DNA of 64,000 nt from Petrosia ficiformis (GCA_947044365.1 OX345641.1:1989460-2053459); one strand, 5' to 3'. Positions 25,501 to 49,699 are shown, counted from the stretch's first letter. Notes: a model not told the origin generated them from the sequence alone. Translations and numbers: made by a program.

Positions 25501-26969
25501 AATTACATGTACACATGTACATATATATGACTTTATTATGTTTACATACCATGATAGAAGCTGCACTTTAATAAGGTGATAGTCAACTTTACTGTAGTAC
25601 AATCTACTAGTTTGTACTGTAATCATAGTAATGTGTGAATCCCGTATGTGATAGCATAAGTACATATGTGTTAGTACATTTGAAGTACGGTGTACTTCAC
25701 TAGTTAATGAAAGTACTAATAGTGCATGTACTATGTAAACTCAAGTACTGTGTACATGACAGTATTGTGGAAATACATTGTTTATGAAGTGGTGTGATTT
25801 TTAAGCAAACGCATGTTTAAAATGCTTGCCTATATTCTATATTTATCAATCCACTGAAATATGATATCTAATATGAAATAGGTCACGGATACCTTATTTC
25901 ATATGGCTTCCTGTACAAGTACCTGAATAGTACCTAACATTTAAAATTAATACAAGCGTTTACTTCCTCCAAACTGCCGATTTTCACACAGACACATTTG
26001 ATCACATTATAATTCTGAGGTCATTATGATTTCCAACAGATTTTTAAATAAAGGTCATTCAGATTCACCATGACCTCAGAAGAAGTGTATATAGAGAAAA
26101 AAGTATCCCTATGATTGCTTTGTGGTGTAGGATTACTAAATCATGGCTGACTTTATCATGCCTGAAACACAACAGCCTATTATAGTTATTATTTTCATTA
26201 TCTACTCTCCTTACCTTTTAAAGGACCTTGGAAAACTTTAGGATTATATTTCAGGCAGAATAGCTAGCTATTAGTTCCAGTTTCTACATAAGCAACTTAT
26301 CTTTCTTCCTGCTAGCCTTGAGTGCGCGTTCTTTTACGCGCCACACCCTTCAATTGACCGAGCCCCCGGGAATGACGCAACTTCCTTAACTACGTATACA
26401 ACGCATACTCGCGCAAGTGGACACAAGAATATAAATATATATACATTAAACCCCGTGGAAAGCAATCATAGGGATGGCCCTACGGGCCATAAAAATGTTC
26501 ACCGCTTTAGTTTAGAATGACCAACAATGTTTTTCTAACACCATTTACAATTGTACAATTGTACAATTGTACAATTATTCTTTCCATTCTTTTATGTATG
26601 TTAAATTTCAATCCATACCTCATTATTGAGTTACAGTATTAACCCTATGACATTAAACTATACACTATAGTCCATATAAGTTATTGAGTTACAGTATAAT
26701 CATGTATTAACCTTATGACATTAAACTCACTATAGTACATATAAATTATTGAGTTACAGTATAATCATGTATTAACCTTATGACATTAAACTATACACTA
26801 TATTACATATAAAGTCATCACATAATAATCTTGAGGTCATTGTGAATGTGAACAGGCTTAGTATAAGATGTTATTCATAATTTTGACATGTTTATATATA
26901 TGTTTCAACAGATGGATTGATGCTATGTTGAGATCCGTTCAAGGGCCAACACCTCTAGAAAAAACATGA
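9743..26969 (+). CDS. PDZ-PH-PH domain adaptor protein, 396 aa, 8 exons
   Basis: Exons: 9743-10061, 10396-10509, 15453-15634, 16668-16819, 18509-18551, 22957-23094, 24315-24499, 26912-26969 (stop 26967-26969). All junctions are GT-AG and phases agree throughout. The ATG at 9743 (MSLPDLL) is chosen; the open frame upstream of it has no other ATG. Residues about 1-78 are polar and Ser/Glu-rich. Residues about 79-156 form a PDZ domain: GFGLEL carboxylate loop, then [14 protein letters not shown]1 spans about 165-268 and has SGWLSKKGG...RNWRRRWF, a basic pattern like 3-phosphoinositide-binding PH domains, with the C-terminal Trp at exon 5 (RWAQVL). PH2 spans about 281-390 (GWKRMYCIL ... ERWIDAML). 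Likely a membrane-recruited scaffold at the cytoplasmic face; ligand and pathway are inferred. Introns total over 15 kb and hold most of the local repeats. Confidence 0.88.
10670..11250. repeat. (CATA)n-type microsatellite, imperfect
   Basis: More than 500 bp of CATACATA with ATAT and TACG variants. It keeps long frames open on both strands (for example 10645-11259 + and 10771-11322 -) but codes only Tyr/Ile/His/Thr repeats. It is in intron 2 of the PDZ-PH gene. Confidence 0.95.
11257..11515. mobile_element. Two adjacent hairpin (foldback) elements
   Basis: 11257-11349 begins TATGATGGTGACATC and ends with its reverse complement. 11360-11515 is a longer palindrome: ATATAGTATGCTAA at the left is mirrored by TTAGCATACTATAT at the right. 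Inner stems (TGATATAGCCC with GGCTATATCA, and TCCTATATACTGCATATAGGA) stack inside it. Probably foldback MITEs; an RNA gene was considered but nothing supports one. An (AT)n run follows at 11519-11570. Confidence 0.7.
11740..12065. repeat. Minisatellite around CACTAGACCCTTCAGATATT
   Basis: At least seven imperfect copies of a unit with TCACTAGACCCTTCA, GATATT and GATCTAAAGCA, spaced about 30-65 bp. Two unit lengths alternate, with or without the TGCAGATATTGTCTAA piece. Confidence 0.85.
12359..12766. mobile_element. GTCATTC-family MITE with amplified 68-bp internal repeat
   Basis: Starts near GTTCACATTCTTGATGA and ends near TGAGGTCAATGTGAACATGA, matching the family ends. Its core, GTACTATAGTGTATAGTTTA, occurs at 12411, 12479, 12547 and 12607, so the unit is 68 bp, amplified about four times. 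Intact single-core copies (for example 18830-19090) show the ancestral state. Confidence 0.75.
12924..12967. repeat. (GT)n microsatellite
   Basis: About 22 GT units with one C variant. The following MITE interrupts it, and GT repeats resume at 13256. Confidence 0.95.
12968..13255. mobile_element. hAT-like MITE, TAGTGTTGTTTTAGT family, 288 bp
   Basis: The left end TAGTGTTGTTTTAGT is inverted at the right as ACTAAAACAACACTA. The interior is rich in TAACTAAAA phrases and contains CCTTTTAGTAAGGCATT. It sits inside a GT repeat, so the duplicated target cannot be read clearly here; copies at 23732 and 29543 show it. Confidence 0.8.
13600..13960. repeat. Minisatellite, unit about 72 bp
   Basis: Four to five copies of a unit with TCAGTATGTCTGTCTCGGGA, AATTCCTGATCTTTT and AAAAAGCCCCACTTTTAGTA. 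The third copy is interrupted by a partial one. Intron 2 of the PDZ-PH gene. Confidence 0.88.
14130..14260. mobile_element. Truncated TAGTGTTG-family MITE, inverted
   Basis: AGTGTTGTTTTAG is followed by TTATAGTTATAGTGTGCCTGG and TCAAACTTTTATTTTAGTTA, matching the right half of 12968-13255 in reverse. The other end is missing. Confidence 0.6.
14557..14827. mobile_element. hAT-like MITE, TAGTGTTG family
   Basis: TAGTGTTGTTTTAGTTAACT starts it and ACTAAAACAAAACTA ends it. The interior is colinear with 12968-13255, including AAGGCATTATGACTTTTAGT and AACTAAAATGAATATTGGCC. Confidence 0.78.
15235..15452. repeat. Polypyrimidine (CT-rich) tract before exon 3
   Basis: About 210 bp almost entirely C and T (CTCTCTCCCTCTCTC runs) ending at the acceptor CTCTTTTAG of exon 3 of the PDZ-PH gene. 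It is an unusually long pyrimidine tract next to a 3' splice site. The frames that stay open through it are not independent genes. Confidence 0.9.
15660..16530. repeat. (CTGT)n, ACATGTA and (CATA/TATG)n simple repeats
   Basis: A CTGT run at about 15664-15705 follows exon 3. ACATGTACATGTATGG motifs follow at 15780-15850 and TACATGTATGT motifs at 16005-16110 and 16350-16525. Short open frames in this stretch code only repeat peptides. Confidence 0.9.
17355..17890. mobile_element. Large palindromic MITE
   Basis: The centre of symmetry is near 17702 (GAATAATTACTAATTATTGAATA). The arms run outwards through TAAGGTTCATGAATAAAATC, CACGATATCCCATATGCTAT and ACAGTAATTAC to the ends CTTGTCAATTCAACACCACA (left) and its near inverse ending ACAAG (right). 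TA flanks both ends, suggesting a TA target site. The left arm has an extra tandem duplication of about 120 bp (17370-17470 repeated at 17475-17590). Confidence 0.75.
18065..18274. mobile_element. hAT-like MITE, CAGTGTTCTGCCCA family
   Basis: The 14-bp terminus CAGTGTTCTGCCCA is perfectly inverted at the right (TGGGCAGAACACTG). GGTACTA flanks both sides, consistent with a target duplication of about 8 bp. The interior repeats AATTAACCACCTCTCAGAT. A second copy is at 20779-20975 in the opposite orientation. Confidence 0.75.
18830..19090. mobile_element. GTCATTC-family MITE, single core copy
   Basis: Left end TAAAGTCTGTTCACATTCAT; right end, inverted, TAAAGGTCATTCATGTTCAC: imperfect terminal inverted repeats of about 28 bp. 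It contains one copy of the core amplified elsewhere (TACTATAGTGTATAGTTTAA). Good reference for the unexpanded family. Confidence 0.7.
19370..20270. repeat. CATC/CATT minisatellite with higher-order repeats
   Basis: ATCCATCCATTCATCTATAC phrases build larger blocks of roughly 120-240 bp marked by CTACATGTATGTAGCTAGCT, which occurs at about 19720, 19885, 20118 and 20213. The 223-codon open frame at 19558-20229 codes only a Ser/Ile/His/Pro repeat and has no gene features. Confidence 0.92.
20519..21045. mobile_element. GTCATTC-family MITE split by a CAGTGTTCTG-family MITE
   Basis: 20519-20778 matches the family (AAGGTCATTCATGTTCACC start, about two core units). 20976 onwards continues it (CACTATAGTGCATATAAAGT). 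Between them, 20779-20975 is a complete CAGTGTTCTGCCCA element inverted relative to 18065-18274. No clear target duplication is seen for the nested copy. Confidence 0.65.
21100..22085. other. Intron sequence with no recognised feature
   Basis: AT-rich, non-repetitive sequence in intron 5 of the PDZ-PH gene. No exon-like open segment with good splice sites or repeat was found on either strand. Confidence 0.5.
22089..22845. mobile_element. Candidate DNA transposon remnant with CTCATTCCCAGAC ends
   Basis: CTCATTCCCAGAC at the left is mirrored by GTCTGGGAATGAG at the right. The interior (about 22190-22760) is richer in G and C than its surroundings and holds short open frames (22207-22476 +, 22165-22347 -, 22522-22761 +) without a recognised domain. 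A shorter element with the same ends is at 42929-43131, copied upstream of gene C at about 55714-55930. Confidence 0.5.
23110..23730. repeat. CATC/CATT simple-repeat tract
   Basis: ATCCATCCATCC with ATTC and TATC variants, interrupted by unique sequence at about 23390-23540. It begins right after exon 6 of the PDZ-PH gene. The long open frame at 22963-23769 joins that exon to the repeat and is not itself a gene. Confidence 0.9.
23732..24043. mobile_element. hAT-like MITE, TAGTGTTG family, inverted orientation
   Basis: Ends TAGTGTTGCTTTA and TAAAACAATACTA. Flanks are ATCTCATG and ATCTCATC, an 8-bp duplication with one mismatch. Interior phrases (CTTACTAAAAGGGTTTTAGT, GGCCAATTTTCATTTTAGTT) match 12968-13255 in reverse. 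It contains a small ACATGT expansion. Confidence 0.85.
24560..25290. repeat. Minisatellite of about 12-bp units (AGGATACTATT/GTT), interrupted
   Basis: TTAGGATACTGTTAGGATAC and its variants repeat from about 24580 to 24728. They resume briefly at 25033 and again at 25225-25290. The first break is the hAT-like element at 24729-25032. Confidence 0.88.
24729..25032. mobile_element. hAT-like MITE, TAGGGATGGGC ends, 304 bp
   Basis: TAGGGATGGGC at the left is mirrored by GCCCATCCCTA at the right. CTGTTAGG flanks both sides exactly (24721-24728 and 25033-25040), an 8-bp target duplication, though the target is itself a repeat. The interior is rich in ATAATCGTGAT phrases. Confidence 0.82.
25291..26100. 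other. Intron sequence, mostly unique
   Basis: Intron 7 of the PDZ-PH gene. A short relic of the GTCATTC family (AAAGGTCATTCAGATTCACC) lies near 26050. Otherwise nothing is recognised. Confidence 0.5.
26104..26476. mobile_element. MITE with TATCCCTATGATTGCTTT ends
   Basis: TATCCCTATGATTGCTTT at the left is mirrored by AAAGCAATCATAGGGATG at the right. The interior has AGCTATTAGTTCCAGTTTCT and CCTTCCTTAACTACGTATAC. Relatives lie in intron 10 of gene A (about 41866-42290), inverted in A' (about 48735-49115), and in part at 40770-40960. Confidence 0.75.
26485..26870. mobile_element. GTCATTC-family MITE with three internal 68-bp units
   Basis: Begins AAAAATGTTCACCGCTTTAG and ends TGAGGTCATTGTGAATGTGA. 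TTGAGTTACAGTAT...TATGACATTAAACT repeats three times at about 68 bp, the same core segment that is amplified at 12411-12650, in the opposite orientation. Confidence 0.72.
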
Positions 26970-27349
26970 CACTATAATGAGATTTAATGAGATTACATTA
27001 TTCAATCTGTTGTATTGTTTTTATGTGTCTATCAAAACTCCATTCTCCTTCTCCTCACCTACTCTTCATACTCTTCTTACTCTTCCTCCATTCATATGTT
27101 ATTGTCTATTTATAGTTTTGTATAATGAAATATTATTGATGCACGCATGCAATTAAAATGTACGATAAATTTCTTTTTGAAAGAAACAATCATGTATTTG
27201 GATACTAATACATTTCATGTGGTATGCTAATAGTGAATCTAAACAGGCTAAACCAGTTGATAGATAGTCTGATGTACCTGCTAGAAGAATAATGTTAAAG
27301 GCAGGCCCCTCTTGCAGTGACCTAAGGGTGGTGTTTCACTAGATTGGGT

Positions 27350-27357
27350 TCACGCCC
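27350..27357 (+). promoter_or_regulatory. Shared upstream motif TCACGCCC, gene A copy
   Basis: TCACGCCC lies 99 bp before the start codon of gene A. The same 8-mer lies 65 bp before gene B and 72 bp before gene C. It may be a GC-box or KLF/SREBP-type site; this is inference from conservation of position only. Confidence 0.3.
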
Positions 27358-27448
27358 TACAGCTAGCTAATAGACTATGAATATGTTTAAAATGAGGTGA
27401 CTTGCTTTAATTTGTTGGGTGACTTGTGACTTTCTCTCAGTTTACGTA

Positions 27449-42807
<15,359 letters not shown>

Positions 42808-42928
42808 ACTAATAGCAACTTTAATAGATTACAATTAATATCAATAATGCTTTATTTGCTGTTAATGAAAGTTTTTAAGTATAATTATTATCAGTGATAT
42901 CTTAGAATCATGCAAGCATGTATGTATT

Positions 42929-43131
42929 AGTCTCATTCCCAGACTCCCATGCCTTTTTGGTGAAAGACGATCTGGAACAGTTGCTTATTGTCTTCATTGT
43001 TAACCAGCCATTTTCGTCGTCATCCTTTTTGAGTGGAAAGGATGTTTGACGCTTGAACCAAGAATATGAAGCAGCTGTTCTAAACCCTCTTTCGCCAGTA
43101 GGGTTTAGCAGTCTGGGGACGAGACTATGTA
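42929..43131. mobile_element. MITE with AGTCTCATTCCCAGAC ends
   Basis: AGTCTCATTCCCAGACT at the left and AGTCTGGGGACGAGACT at the right. Interior TGGTGAAAGACGATCTGGAA and CATCCTTTTTGAGTGGAAAG. It lies between genes A and B and is duplicated upstream of gene C at about 55714-55930 with decayed ends. Confidence 0.7.
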
Positions 43132-43420
43132 TCTGGTATCTATATGTATACAGTTAGAATAAGTATTGTGCAAGTTATAATTTGAATAACTAATACTACA
43201 GAGTTTTATATAATTATTATTATTTATATTATATATTATACTTAATTGTAATAAATTTAATTATAATTTATATACACAGCAATTCAATGCACAACAATAT
43301 TGCATTTACAGATGTTTCTATTTGGGTTTAAATTTTCACTCCTCTTTACCGCACCGTAATGATTATATATTATACTTATAATAACAACATCTGTTCTTTG
43401 AATCGAGGGGCTTCAAGTTT

Positions 43421-43518
43421 TGCGCCGGCACTGTAATTGTTTTGTGTATGATATCACGCCCGTCGTATATTGTATTCCCAGCTATATAGCCGGCTAGAAA
43501 AAAAAACAGTAAGCAAAG
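43421..43518 (+). promoter_or_regulatory. Conserved upstream block of gene B
   Basis: TTTTGCGCCGGC, then TGTATGATATCACGCCC, directly before the start codon. It aligns with about 56333-56441 before gene C. TCACGCCC is at 43454-43461. Conservation may reflect only recent duplication. Confidence 0.35.
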
Positions 43519-46500
43519 ATGGCTACTACTACTACCGTTCCAGTAGAAAACGCATATTATTATAGCAAGAAAAACTATACAAGAGCTGAAGTGTCTTTGC
43601 ACGAGAAGAGAGAAGATTTGTGGATCATTGTGTATGGAAGAGTTTATGATATAACACACTGGGCCCCAAAGCATCCTGGTGGAAAGCGTATCATACAACA
43701 CTATGGTGGAGAAGATGCATCAGTAAGTAGTAATCGCACATAGAGAATTGAACTAGGGGGTGCAAACTGTAATAACAAGATTTGCAATTATATGCATATG
43801 TGCATATAAGTGTTATTGACTGAGTTTATTTTTACTATGCTGAACAGATTGCTTTCGAGACTTTCCATCAAAATAAGAAATTTGCAAGAGGCTATATGGC
43901 TAAGTATTATATTGGTGATATTGTTGAAGAAGAGAGAGAGGTATGTATATACACAAATACTTATGCTGATCTTGCATGCAGCCTGTTAACTCTGAGCAAT
44001 TGCAACATGTAATCATCATTTCTTTCCATTTGTTGTCAATCCATCCATTAATACATCTGTTAACTTTTCCATGCATATAGCTAATGGCAAGCATGAATAC
44101 ATAATATCTCTGTACATATACCTACAGCTACCAGAAATTTCTAAAGATTTCTTGCGTTTGAGAGATGATCTAATGCAGAAGGTATGAATCAAACAATCTG
44201 TACATCGGTCACATGATGCATATTTTTGTATTTCTTAATAGGGATTGTTCAAAGTTAATCCATGGTATTACATTCTTTTCTTTATTCATTTTGCTCTATT
44301 TGAGGTACTTGGTGTTCTTATTCTGTGGCACTATGGAACTGGTTGGTTGCCATGGTTATTGTCTTCAATCTGCTTAGCAACTGCACAGGTTCATTCGTAT
44401 AAATCGATCATTCTGTTTTTATCATTATTCATCCATTTTGACTTGTTCTATTCATGCACCTTATATATAGCTATCATCTATCTGCAGTATGTGATATACT
44501 ATTATTAAACATCATTACTTGCATTAACCTTTTTTATCATACATTCAGACCCAGGCAGGTTGGTTCCAACACGATTTTGGTCATCATAGTTTATCCAGCA
44601 ATACTCGTCTTAGTAAACTATTGCATTGCTTTGCCATGCCAATCACGAAGGGGTTGTCTGGTGAATGGTGGAATTATCGTCACACTCAACATCATGTTAA
44701 ACCAAATGTTGTGAGTTTGATTATTTTCTACATACATATATTACCAAACACAATAGGGTAAAGTGTCAATTATCGGACACCACCCATACTCGGACGCTAT
44801 AGCGCTCTCTCTACCACTGCAACTGGAATTACTACACCATAGTAAGAAAGTATACTAAGTAATATCTCTGCACATCAAGTTTCATGACGATCGCTTGCTT
44901 GGTCTTAGAGTTATAAGCTTGCAAAAATGAAATTCGGACTCACCTATGATCGGAAAAATTAATATATTGACGGACAGCTATCCATACGTCTTATAGAACT
45001 GCTGGAAATAAATGGTTACTGTACCATAAGCTGCAACAACATCTACTCTAGTAATAAACCAAATCTCGTCTCTTAAAGTTGCTTGACTGATTTTTTGTAT
45101 TCAACTATCTGGGCCATTCTGAACAATCAATAATCAGCCACGCCTTTTTGTAATTAGTATAGAGTTCAATTGGAAATAATAAATTCTTCTAATTTATTAG
45201 TTACCAAAAAATTCTAAAAATTATACTTCCAATGGCACTACAAAAAGGTGATAATTGACACTTTACTCTATATATCATTTGTGTATAACATCATTACTTC
45301 CACTCTGAGACAAACATAGTATTTAATAATAATTTCCTGCCAAAAAGGAAATGGACACGAAAATTCACACACGCACACACACACACACACACACACATGC
45401 ATTATTACATGTATTAAGTGATGCATTGGTAAACAGGACTCTATAAGCATTTTCAGATACGGATAGAGAGGGGAGGGTTGGGATCTCACCAAAGATATCT
45501 TTAACCCTCAGTTCTGGTTCCCAAGGCCAGACTATCCCTGTCAGGAGTCCAATAACACAAAGTATCAAGGCATATGTGAATATATACATGTACCTTGAAA
45601 TTATATGAGGAAAGGGATATAACTATGTTACTGACCAATGATATATAGTAAATTTGGTAACCAGAATCCCAATCTCATATGCTAAACCAACGTTTACAAA
45701 CTGAAGAGCATATTAATTTAGCATTTTGGTTTAATAAAGTTCAACCAATGATGGGGTGTTGGAGGTAAGAACCGGTGGTTTGATACTCTTAGAGCAGATC
45801 CATCGTCCAGTAGACAGAGACAGGTCTGTCTACAGTGTTTATTGATTGGCTGAAGAGTGGGCAAGTACATTAAGGCTACCTCTGTAACCGCTTTCTCCAC
45901 TAACAATGGGCACACCCACAAAACACACACACACACACACACACAATTATAGCAATAGTTTAATGTAAAATGAGCTAGTTAATTAACTTTTTTTTATTCC
46001 AATATCTGCATGTTCATGTAGTTTATGAAAGATCCTGATATAACAGTTGCTCATTCATTCTTGATCGGGAAGACCATACCAGCCAAGGTAAGTAACAATA
46101 CAATAACTAGGGCTGCAAAATAACTCAGTTTCATCAAACACTTAACTTCAATCACTTGCCATTTCGGCATTTTGTATAGCAAGTCAATGAAATATAGTAT
46201 CCATGAAGAGTTCTTCGTAGATAATGAATTTTGTTGACTTGCTATACAAAATGGGAGAATGATGAGGTGACCGTTTGATCAAAATTATTGTACTGGAAGT
46301 GTTAAATTAGGTCACTATTTTTAGTAATAGCATAATCTATCCTGTAAATTTACTTATCTGTAATCAAATTCATATTCACTGATTCTTTCGTCCATTTTTC
46401 TTATCCACTCATCTTTCCATTAATTGTTAATGGATAGTGGGGTAGAGAACGTCGAGGTTGGCTACCCTTTAATCTACAACACAAGTATTTTTTTTTCAGT

Positions 46501-47415
46501 AAGTTTGCTGTGTCTGATTGTCTGTATGTCCCTGTGTGTTTCTTTATATGTCTGTGTCAAACTGTTAACAGTACTATTTATGTGTCAACATTTTTGTCTA
46601 ATTACTTTCACATCATTCTGTTATCTCATCTATAGCAATGCCACCATTTTTATATCCAATATTCTTTCATCTTGATTGTGCAATATACATGCTTATAAAT
46701 AGGGAATGGTAGGTAAGTGATCATATGTATGGACATGTAAAAGTGTAGGTATGTGTGCATTACACACAGTTATGTAATAAGTATATGTATGTACATGTAT
46801 GTGCATATAAGTTGTATGTACCAGTGCCTGTATCAAAGTTTGTATATGTATATGTATGTATATAATATGTATGTTCTGTTAACTATAACTAAAACCCCTT
46901 TTAGTAAAACATTTTTCATTCTAGTTAAATGAACCTTTGAAAGGGATGTAATGTTATCGGTCCTGGGGAGTTGATTAATATTAGTAACTTGTGCTATTTC
47001 AGCTTCCTCATTAGCCACATTTGGTAAAAAACAGGAAAAAAAGTTAGAAACATTTTACTGAGGTGAAGGTGACCAACCTTCAGTATGCTTAAAAACTGTC
47101 TTATTTCATATCATCTGTTTCTCCTTAGGATGCAATTTGGATGACAAGTTTTGCTTTACGTTGGCATTACTTTTTTGCTTCTGTTCTCGGTGGATTTTGG
47201 GCTTCATTTAGACTGTATTTCTTTGTTAGGTACGTGTTTTATAGTATTTGGGGGTCTATACTATGTAGAGTATGTATGTATGTATGTATGTATGAACATT
47301 TGCATGTACTATACATACATACATACATATATACATATATACATACATACATACATACATACATACCTACATACATACATACATACATACATACATACGT
47401 AAATACATACATACA

Positions 47416-47449
<34 letters not shown>

Positions 47450-48112
47450 CATACGTACGTAAGTATGTACGTACGTACATACGTACATACATAGATATAC
47501 TTATATTTATAGAATTTTGGAGAGTCTTTGGTTTACATGGACCGCACAGATGAATCATGTACCAATGGATGTTGATTATGATCAGAAAAGAGACTGGGCA
47601 TCAATGCAGGTTAGGACAAAACTCAAACAGTATAAAATTTAAATTTAAATCTCAAATTTTGCACACCCATTTTGTTGATATTTCTATTGCCTTTCTCTTA
47701 GGTTGCTACTACCTGTAATGTCGAACCAGGATGGTTTTCTGATTGGTTTCTGGGACACCTGAACTATCAAATTGAACATCAGTATGTGAACTCTCATTCT
47801 AGCTACTTATCTTCACTCTCTTCATTTGTCCATTTGTGCTGATGTGTCATTTATAATATATATATTATATATAATAATTATATTATTTTACAATTATTAA
47901 TTTTATTATTTATCCACAGTTTATTTCCGACCATGCCAAGTCATAGCTTTTTCAAGGCACAACCATATGTACAAGAATTCTGTAGAAAGCATGGACTAAA
48001 CTATCAACTAAAACCACTATGGACTGCATATGCAGATATAGTGAGATCCTTGAAGAAATCCGGAGAGATATGGCAAGAGGCTTGGGAAATGGGACCAATG
48101 AAATATGACTAA
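43519..48112 (+). CDS. Gene B: front-end desaturase with premature TAG at codon 288
   Basis: Twelve exons: 43519-43722, 43848-43940, 44128-44181, 44242-44388, 44549-44710, 46022-46087, 46438-46498, 46636-46712, 47129-47229, 47513-47609, 47702-47781, 47920-48112, the same phases as A, C and D. Without the stop it would be 444 residues: b5 HPGG at 52-55, HDFGH at 174-178, HTQHH at 211-215, QIEHH at 377-381. The last codon of exon 8 (46710-46712) is TAG where gene C has TGG and gene A CAG. Conventional translation would end at residue 287, before the third histidine box, giving an inactive enzyme. All other exons and splice sites are intact, so the change is recent, an assembly error, or corrected at RNA level. 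It could fairly be called a young pseudogene. Confidence 0.85.
44756..45268. mobile_element. TA-flanked DNA transposon remnant, 513 bp, in intron 5 of gene B
   Basis: GGGTAAAGTGTCAATTATC at the left and GATAATTGACACTTTACTC at the right are inverted with one mismatch. TA flanks both sides. The same intron of gene C runs straight through (ACCAAACACAACATTTGTG at about 57645), giving the empty site. Possibly Tc1/mariner-type; no transposase remains. Confidence 0.85.
45360..45950. other. Gene-B-specific insert of unknown origin between two (CA)n runs
   Basis: (CA)n at about 45369-45397 and 45923-45943 bracket about 525 bp that gene C lacks; C has one (CA)n at about 57763-57790 instead. On the minus strand the insert has two open stretches, about 45365-45589 (a hydrophobic segment then [12 protein letters not shown]) and 45718-45942 ([19 protein letters not shown]), which look more like protein than random intron sequence. 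I do not recognise the family. Perhaps a captured gene fragment. Confidence 0.5.
46880..47010. mobile_element. Remnant of a MITE-SINE pair, internally deleted
   Basis: ACCCCTTTTAGTAAAACATT (TAGTGTTG-family MITE) runs directly into GGGATGTAATG...TGATTAATATTAGTAAC (SINE tail). The matching intron of gene C has the full stretch (58779-59150), so gene B lost about 240 bp. Confidence 0.75.
47265..47480. repeat. (CATA)n/(TATG)n microsatellite in intron 9 of gene B
   Basis: TATGTATG then CATACATA, ending with TACGTACG variants, between exons 9 and 10. A shorter version lies in gene C (59385-59470). Confidence 0.95.
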
Positions 48113-48285
48113 TCAGTTGACATTGCATATAATTTACATGCTCTTATGCTGTAAGAATCATCTTATGCTCCCAGTAATGATCACTATGTTTTCGTATGTC
48201 ATAACATAACCATTAAATTACTAATGTATATTTACTGTATTATTGTTATGAACATACTATTTTGAATAACGTTCAAGAATAAAAT

Positions 48286-48600
48286 CATGACCTCTCGATT
48301 TGTTACATGAAGAGTGTCTCCAGTGGATGGTGGAATTTTCGTCACTATCAACATCATGCTTAACCAAATGTTGTAAGTTCTCCAAAGGGGGTTAGGAAAT
48401 GTGTGGTGTTTCAATCATGAATAGTGTTTCGTGCTCTGAGAGCACTAAAATTTACCAATGAGCAGTAGTACTGCATCGTTTTCTATGTCACCATTATGTC
48501 ACTGCAGTTTATGTCGTCATATGATATATGTCATGACATAATCATTATATATTTACTGTATTACTGTTATGAACACAGTGGTAGAAAAGATGCTGTAATT
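48286..48600 (+). pseudogene. A' pseudogene, part 1: end of exon 5 and start of intron 5, direct orientation
   Basis: 48286-48372 matches gene A exon 5 from CATGACCT to the GTAAGT donor, with one inserted T that turns CATGCTAAACCA into CATGCTTAACCA (stop). The match continues in intron 5 to about 48600 (gene A about 31678-32003). Exons 1-4 are absent. TTGAATAACGTTCAAGAATA just before it resembles an arm of the palindromic MITE at 17355-17890. Confidence 0.85.
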
Positions 48601-49699
48601 ACAGTAATTACAATTATACGAAAAATACCACGTCATATATATTATGGAGTAAACATAATTAATCAGGAATTTCATATCATTGTTGTCTGCTTTACCCCTA
48701 GGGTACAGTTATCAGGCTTTCAAATTTTTTATGGACTGTAGGGCCATCCCTATGATTGCTTTCCCACGGGTTCGATGTGTGTTTATATATATTATAATTA
48801 TTATATTATATTTGTCACTTGTGCGAGCATTCATATGTAGTTAAGGAAGGTGCTTCATTCCAGGGTGTTTTGGTCAATTAATGGGCGTAGTGTGTAATAC
48901 AATGTGTGCTCAAATCTCAGCAGTAAGAAAGCTTCTTTATGTAGAAACTGGAACTAATAGCTGTTCTAGGTGCAATACATTCCTTAGTTATACAGGATCC
49001 TCTAAAAAGTAAGAAAAGCAGATAATCAACTATAATAGTATGTAGTGTTTCAGAGTCAGCCATGATTAGATCTACTGAATGTTGGTCTCCAGATCTAGAA
49101 AGCAATCATAGGGATACATTTTCTCCATATATCTTGTTTATAGATAAATTGAAGGATTCTAGGTTCATGCTTCATGTAAGCCAGCATGAAGTGATTACAT
49201 TATAATATAGTACACTGGCTAGTAGATAGCCCTTGTATAAAACTTTATAATTCATGAAGGCAAGTTGTTGCCCACCTAGATAACAAATGTTATACGCTTC
49301 TTGTGCAACAAAATGGCTGAAAAACAAGTGGTAATAACTAATAAGCATTTGGTAAAACTTGAAAATCAATTTAGACTGATTTTCACATACAGTCACATAT
49401 ATCTACCTGCATTGCACACCAGTCTCTTCTCTTATCAAGATCAATCTCCATTGGAATGTGACTTATTTGTGTAGCCCAGGTAAAAACCTATACAGAATGT
49501 ATGTATCAGCAAATTACATCAGTGTTACCATGGCAACACATCTCAATGTAATTAGAAATGATACAATTCAGAGTCAAATATTAAAGTATGATGAATGACA
49601 TATTTAGAGCACAGCACACAACTCCGCATATTCATCAACATGTGGCCAGAATCATTTATGATTTTTTAGCAAGTAGGCAAAAACGTAATACATCATTAA

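Noticed and set aside
43519..43743. First exons of genes A-D as separate small cytochrome b5 genes
   Set aside because: Each ends at a GTAAG-type donor and continues in phase into desaturase exons; the stop after the donor is intronic.
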